NCBI GenBank assembly: GCA_023422735.1
Contig: JAFAGL010000086.1
Coordinates: 1 to 8,821, forward strand
Length of the DNA: 8,821 nt
DNA from: Pseudomonadota bacterium
GTDB lineage: Bacteria; Pseudomonadota; Alphaproteobacteria; Rhizobiales; Rhizobiaceae
Reading direction: 5' to 3'
Part shown: in pieces, positions 6,192-8,821 of the stretch
Layout of the letters: every line of letters starts with the position of its first letter
Position numbering within the stretch: the stretch's first letter is position 1
Notes under the pieces: generated by a model
Seen by the model: only the letters and a program-made list of their open reading frames with translations
Database searches by the model: none
What the model was told of the DNA's origin: nothing
Position numbers and translations under genes: made by a program

Positions 6192-8005
6192 GCCGCCATG
6201 GCCTTCGGCTCGCCGAGCAGGGAAGCCAGGATGTGTCGAGCCCACAGGCGTGAAACAAGACGGTTCGACTGGGGTTTCGGCCCGTTCAGCGCAGCCGCCA
6301 GGGGCACGCTGAATCCACATCTCGGTCGCTGCAATACGAGATCGGGCAGCGGGCGCGAAGGGGTTCGCGAAAGCAGGGCCTTGCCCTTTCCGTTGCTGAA
6401 ATTGGCCAGATGCGGCGCCATTGTCTGCAGAAGCTGGAAATCGACAAATGGCGTCCGGATTTCCACGCCATGCGCCATGCCCGCCCAATCGGCATCGCGT
6501 AAAAGCTGGTTGCGCAGATAATTTGCACTTTCGAGTGCGGCCACGCGCAAATGCGAATGAAGAGGGTCCGGGCGCAGCGCATTGCCGATCGAATGAAACG
6601 GGTTCAGCCGTTGTAATCCTTCCCGTGCGAGATCGGCGCCAAGCAGGGCAGGCAGTTCATGCGGCATGAACACACCGCGCCGCAGCAGATAGGCACCCGG
6701 ATAAGATCCGCCCAGTTCGAATGCGCAAAGCGCTTTGGGATTGGTCCGGCCCAAGAAGGGAAGCGTTGTGCTGCCCACTTTGCGCGCAAAGGCGCCGAAG
6801 CCGGGAAAGGAAGCGGACCATCGCGTCGCTTTCACCGTGGCCGGGATTGATTGAAATGTCGAATAGCCGCCGAGCAATTCGTCGCCGCCGATCCCCGACA
6901 GCACCGCCTTGAGGCCGACCTTGCGCGCCACGCGGGCGACCAGCCAGGTGTTGACGCCGTCGATCGTCGGCTGATCCATATCCGTCTTGATGGCTTCCAG
7001 GCTGAGTTGAAGCTCCTCCTTGCTAATGCGGCGGATCGTATGATCGGCACCGTATTTGCGCGCCATCATCGACGCCAAGGGCGCTTCATCGGCAAGTGTT
7101 CCCGCCAGATCGTCGAAAGCGAGTGTGATGGCCGGAATGTGCCGCGCGCCGCCATGATCGCGCATGACGCCCAGCACTGCGCCGGAATCCACGCCTCCGG
7201 AAAGAAACACGCCGGTGTCGACATCCGCTTCCAGATGGCGTGCGATACTGTCTCGAAGCGCGTCGCGACAAATCTCGTCGGCGCGCTCGTCGTAGACTTG
7301 GGGCGTGGCGAATTCAGTGCCAATCGAGGCCAAAGGCGTACAATGGCCGAGTTTGCCGTTCGAAACCTTGAGATAATGTCCTGCGGGAAGGGCGCGGATG
7401 CCGCGATAAATTGTGAAGGGTTCGGGAACATGGCCCAGCAGGCTGAAGCCCACCAATCCCGCGGGATCGAGTCGGTCGTCTAAACCGCCTTGTGCCAAAA
7501 GCGCCTTCACCTGTGAGGCGAAGCGCACGACATTGCCTTGATCCGCGAAGTAAAGGGGCTTGATGCCGTAGGGATCGCGCGCCAGAAACAGGCTGCGGTC
7601 CACCGTATCGTAAATGGCGAAGGCGTACATTCCCTGCAGTTTGCGACAGGCATGGGGGCCTTCCGCCGCAAACAGATTGAGGATCACTTCTGTGTCCGAG
7701 CGGGTTTTGAACCGGTATCCCTGCAGTTCCAGTTCGCTGCGCAGGGTCCGGTAATTGTAGATCTCCCCATTGAAGGTGATCGCATATCGCGCGGTGGCAT
7801 CGAGCATTGGCTGGGCGCCGCTTTGTCCGGGCGCGATGATTGCAAGCCGCGTATGGCCGAATGCGACGCGCTTGTGGGCATCGGTCCAGATTGCTGTGTG
7901 ATCGGGACCGCGATTGCGCATCCGCTCGCAGGCCGTTTTGACCCCCGCTGCGAAATCATCCGCGCGTGCCGATCCGTAGTGATGCGCCCCCACGATCCCG
8001 CACAT
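6188..8005 (-). CDS. asnB: asparagine synthase-like glutamine amidotransferase, first gene of operon
   Basis: This 605-residue protein has both domains of class B asparagine synthase. The glutaminase half starts MCGIVGAHHY with nucleophile Cys2, exposed once Met is removed. It has RNRGPDH (30-36), HTRLAI (51-56), FNGEIYN (78-84), SDTE (103-106) and RDPYGIKPLY (143-152). The synthetase half has the ATP loop SGGVDS (269-274), MDQPTIDGVNTW (343-354), SGIGGDELLGGY (370-381) and HGVEIRTPFVD (512-522). Ammonia from glutamine is delivered to an AMP-activated carboxylate. Free aspartate is the classic substrate, but copies in polysaccharide loci may amidate a sugar acid or attached amino acid; that is inference here. 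The start is the ATG at 8005, with GGAG about 12 nt upstream. Its stop overlaps the GT2 start as ATGA. Length is normal and all checked motifs are intact. Confidence 0.95.
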   Translation of the reverse strand: MCGIVGAHHYGSARADDFAAGVKTACERMRNRGPDHTAIWTDAHKRVAFGHTRLAIIAPGQSGAQPMLDATARYAITFNGEIYNYRTLRSELELQGYRFKTRSDTEVILNLFAAEGPHACRKLQGMYAFAIYDTVDRSLFLARDPYGIKPLYFADQGNVVRFASQVKALLAQGGLDDRLDPAGLVGFSLLGHVPEPFTIYRGIRALPAGHYLKVSNGKLGHCTPLASIGTEFATPQVYDERADEICRDALRDSIARHLEADVDTGVFLSGGVDSGAVLGVMRDHGGARHIPAITLAFDDLAGTLADEAPLASMMARKYGADHTIRRISKEELQLSLEAIKTDMDQPTIDGVNTWLVARVARKVGLKAVLSGIGGDELLGGYSTFQSIPATVKATRWSASFPGFGAFARKVGSTTLPFLGRTNPKALCAFELGGSYPGAYLLRRGVFMPHELPALLGADLAREGLQRLNPFHSIGNALRPDPLHSHLRVAALESANYLRNQLLRDADWAGMAHGVEIRTPFVDFQLLQTMAPHLANFSNGKGKALLSRTPSRPLPDLVLQRPRCGFSVPLAAALNGPKPQSNRLVSRLWARHILASLLGEPKAMAA

Positions 8006-8081
8006 GATCTACAGAAACTCCGATACCACTTTCGCTTTCCTTAGATTTGGAGAGACTTTGAAATCAAGAAGAATGTGTGTT

Positions 8082-8096
8082 GATAAAGTTTTTATC
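8082..8096. repeat. inverted repeat GATAAA-3-TTTATC
   Basis: Six-base arms at 8082-8087 and 8091-8096 pair perfectly around GTT. The repeat covers the candidate -10 of the minus-strand operon, where a repressor site would be effective. Confidence 0.5.
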
Positions 8097-8111
8097 GACA
8101 ATTGTTGTCAA
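8083..8111 (-). promoter_or_regulatory. candidate promoter of the glycosyltransferase operon
   Basis: On the minus strand a perfect TTGACA (8111-8106) stands 17 nt before CTTTAT (8088-8083), a fair -10 element. Transcription would start near 8076 and give a leader of about 70 nt before the ATG at 8005. This is a prediction from consensus only. Confidence 0.45.
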
Positions 8112-8124
8112 TGAGTTGCTATAT
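8095..8124 (+). promoter_or_regulatory. candidate promoter of the Wzz-like gene
   Basis: TCGACA (8095-8100) is separated by 18 nt from CTATAT (8119-8124). Transcription would start near 8131 and leave a leader of about 190 nt. The -10 lies inside the 14-bp palindrome at 8116-8129. The -35/-10 span contains the opposing promoter's TTGACA, so polymerase could not occupy both at once. The match is weaker than for the opposing promoter. Confidence 0.3.
8097..8109. repeat. inverted repeat GACAA-3-TTGTC
   Basis: Five-base arms at 8097-8101 and 8105-8109 pair around TTG, and a perfect 8-bp ACAATTGT palindrome (8098-8105) lies inside. It overlaps the -35 elements proposed for both directions. Confidence 0.45.
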
Positions 8125-8129
8125 AGCAA
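8116..8129. promoter_or_regulatory. 14-bp perfect palindrome, possible operator
   Basis: TTGCTATATAGCAA is identical on both strands with no spacer. Its size suits a dimeric regulator, and it covers the candidate plus-strand -10. I do not recognise it as the site of a named regulator. Confidence 0.45.
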
Positions 8130-8130
8130 A

Positions 8131-8166
8131 CTGCATTAACTTGCAGATGGCTTCAAGAGTTTGAAG
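8131..8166. repeat. two short inverted repeats at the leader start
   Basis: CTGCA (8131-8135) pairs with TGCAG (8142-8146), and CTTCAA (8151-8156) pairs with TTGAAG (8161-8166). They may be protein sites, or small hairpins in the 5' leader of the right-hand transcript. Confidence 0.4.
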
Positions 8167-8322
8167 ATAAGCTTGAGAGAAGTGAGTTAACGTTTTTATT
8201 CCGAGGTCGTGAATTGGCTGCGCATCGCCAGGATATGCGGAAACGAATGCGTTTCCTTCACTTCGTCATTCGAGGTGCGACGGGCTTGGCAAACGTCGCG
8301 TCGAGCGCAACAGGCCGCCGCC

Positions 8323-8821
8323 ATGTCTGACTGTCTGGAGTTGTCCTCGCGGCAGGCCGCGCCAGATGATTTTTCGGGCCGCGAACTGGATCGTGTTCCC
8401 GACGCCGGGCGCAATCATGCGCCTTTTCCAGACAAGCCCACGGGCATCGATTGGCACGCATTCTGTTCGACGGTTCTGCGTCATCGCTGGTTGATCGCGG
8501 GCTTTGTTGTGGGCGGACTATTGTTGGGGTTGGCGATCCATCTGGCGCAGGTGCCGCTTTATCGCGCCACGATGCGGATCGAGATTTCAGCGCCGGAAGT
8601 GCGCGTCGTGCGCGATCTGGAGGCGGTCAACCAGGCAAGCGATCTGCGGGCGTTTCAATCAGCCATTGAAACGCTGCGCAGCCGCACGGTGGCGCAACGC
8701 GTCGTCGAAAAGCTGGCATTGGCAGGACGACCGGCATTTCTTCACCCACGCGCACGCTTTGATCTGCGGCGTTTTTCAAGCCTTCCGGTTGTGACAAATG
8801 ACGGTGCGGTCGATGGTAAAA
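8323..8821 (+). CDS. Wzz/GumC/ExoP-like polysaccharide co-polymerase (C-terminus beyond window)
   Basis: The first 166 residues of a plus-strand gene are visible and the frame is open at the right edge. A polar N-terminal tail of about 53 residues precedes RHRWLIAGFVVGGLLLGLAI (53-72), the first membrane helix. Then comes the periplasmic start VPLYRATMRIEISAPE (77-92), which matches the opening of Wzz-type chain-length proteins (a Y-x-A-x-x-x-I-x-I pattern). Residues 113-132 (SAIETLRSRTVAQRVVEKLA) match the helix that follows in GumC/ExoP proteins. These set chain length or couple polymerisation to export. Whether a C-terminal tyrosine kinase domain is present cannot be seen. The ATG at 8323 has CAGG about 8 nt upstream. 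In-frame GTGs at 8275 and 8209 would lengthen it by 16 or 38 residues. The gene is divergent from the glycosyltransferase operon. Confidence 0.85.
   Translation, partial: MSDCLELSSRQAAPDDFSGRELDRVPDAGRNHAPFPDKPTGIDWHAFCSTVLRHRWLIAGFVVGGLLLGLAIHLAQVPLYRATMRIEISAPEVRVVRDLEAVNQASDLRAFQSAIETLRSRTVAQRVVEKLALAGRPAFLHPRARFDLRRFSSLPVVTNDGAVDGK

Larger units (their letters stand above)
8006..8322. other. 317-base divergent control region, AT-rich core
   Basis: No convincing gene lies in this gap between the operon start (8005) and the Wzz-like gene (8323). Bases about 8041-8200 are clearly richer in A and T than the flanks. They hold candidate promoters for both strands and inverted repeats at 8058-8067, 8082-8096, 8097-8109, 8116-8129, 8131-8146 and 8151-8166. 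Bases about 8190-8322 would be transcribed leader for the right-hand gene. A 31-codon frame (8235-8330) overlaps that gene's start but has only a poor ribosome binding site. Confidence 0.7.

Noticed and set aside
6192..6488. Extended 405-residue version of the family 2 glycosyltransferase
   Set aside because: The extension lies inside the asparagine synthase gene in another frame and carries no domain. The ATG at 6191 forms the ATGA overlap.
6851..7483. 210-residue plus-strand frame inside the asparagine synthase gene
   Set aside because: It is antisense to conserved ATP-loop and synthetase motifs and has no domain of its own.
8196..8484. Three minus-strand frames of 67 to 72 residues over the Wzz-like start
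   Set aside because: Two of the three run into the Wzz-like frame on the opposite strand, which has a clear membrane helix and family pattern. All are Arg-rich with no motif.

Overview
The window is part of a bacterial exopolysaccharide or surface-polysaccharide locus. It has moderately high GC, packed operons with 1 to 4 nt stop/start overlaps, and a DUF2793-type protein of the kind common in Alphaproteobacteria. I place it in Alphaproteobacteria (Hyphomicrobiales, Sphingomonadales or a relative) and cannot go further from sequence alone. No rRNA, tRNA, CRISPR array, transposase or integrase was seen.

The core is a five-gene operon on the minus strand, read from 8005 down to 2121. In transcription order it holds an asparagine-synthase-like amidotransferase (6188-8005), a family 2 glycosyltransferase (5271-6191), an FkbM-type methyltransferase with a damaged or divergent active-site motif (4456-5274), and two family 4 (GT-B) glycosyltransferases (3332-4456 and 2121-3335). 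Every junction overlaps by 1 or 4 nt, so the proteins are probably made together. Inferred role: assembling and decorating a lipid-linked repeat unit, with sugar transfer by the three glycosyltransferases and amidation or methylation as decoration.

Divergent from this operon, across a 317-base AT-rich region (8006-8322), a plus-strand gene starts at 8323 and runs off the right edge. Its N-terminus looks like a Wzz/GumC/ExoP chain-length or co-polymerase protein. The region between holds overlapping candidate promoters for both directions and at least five small inverted repeats, so it is the likely control point of the locus.

Left of the operon, a convergent plus-strand gene (373-2040) encodes a 555-residue protein with an N-terminal DUF2793 domain, a glycine linker and phage tail-fibre-like C-terminal segments. 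A GC-rich hairpin separates the two converging stops. Beyond it the minus strand resumes with a possible 54-residue small gene (172-336) overlapping by ATGA the start of a membrane protein that leaves the window on the left (1-175). The DUF2793 gene therefore looks like an opposite-strand cassette set into a minus-strand polysaccharide gene series.
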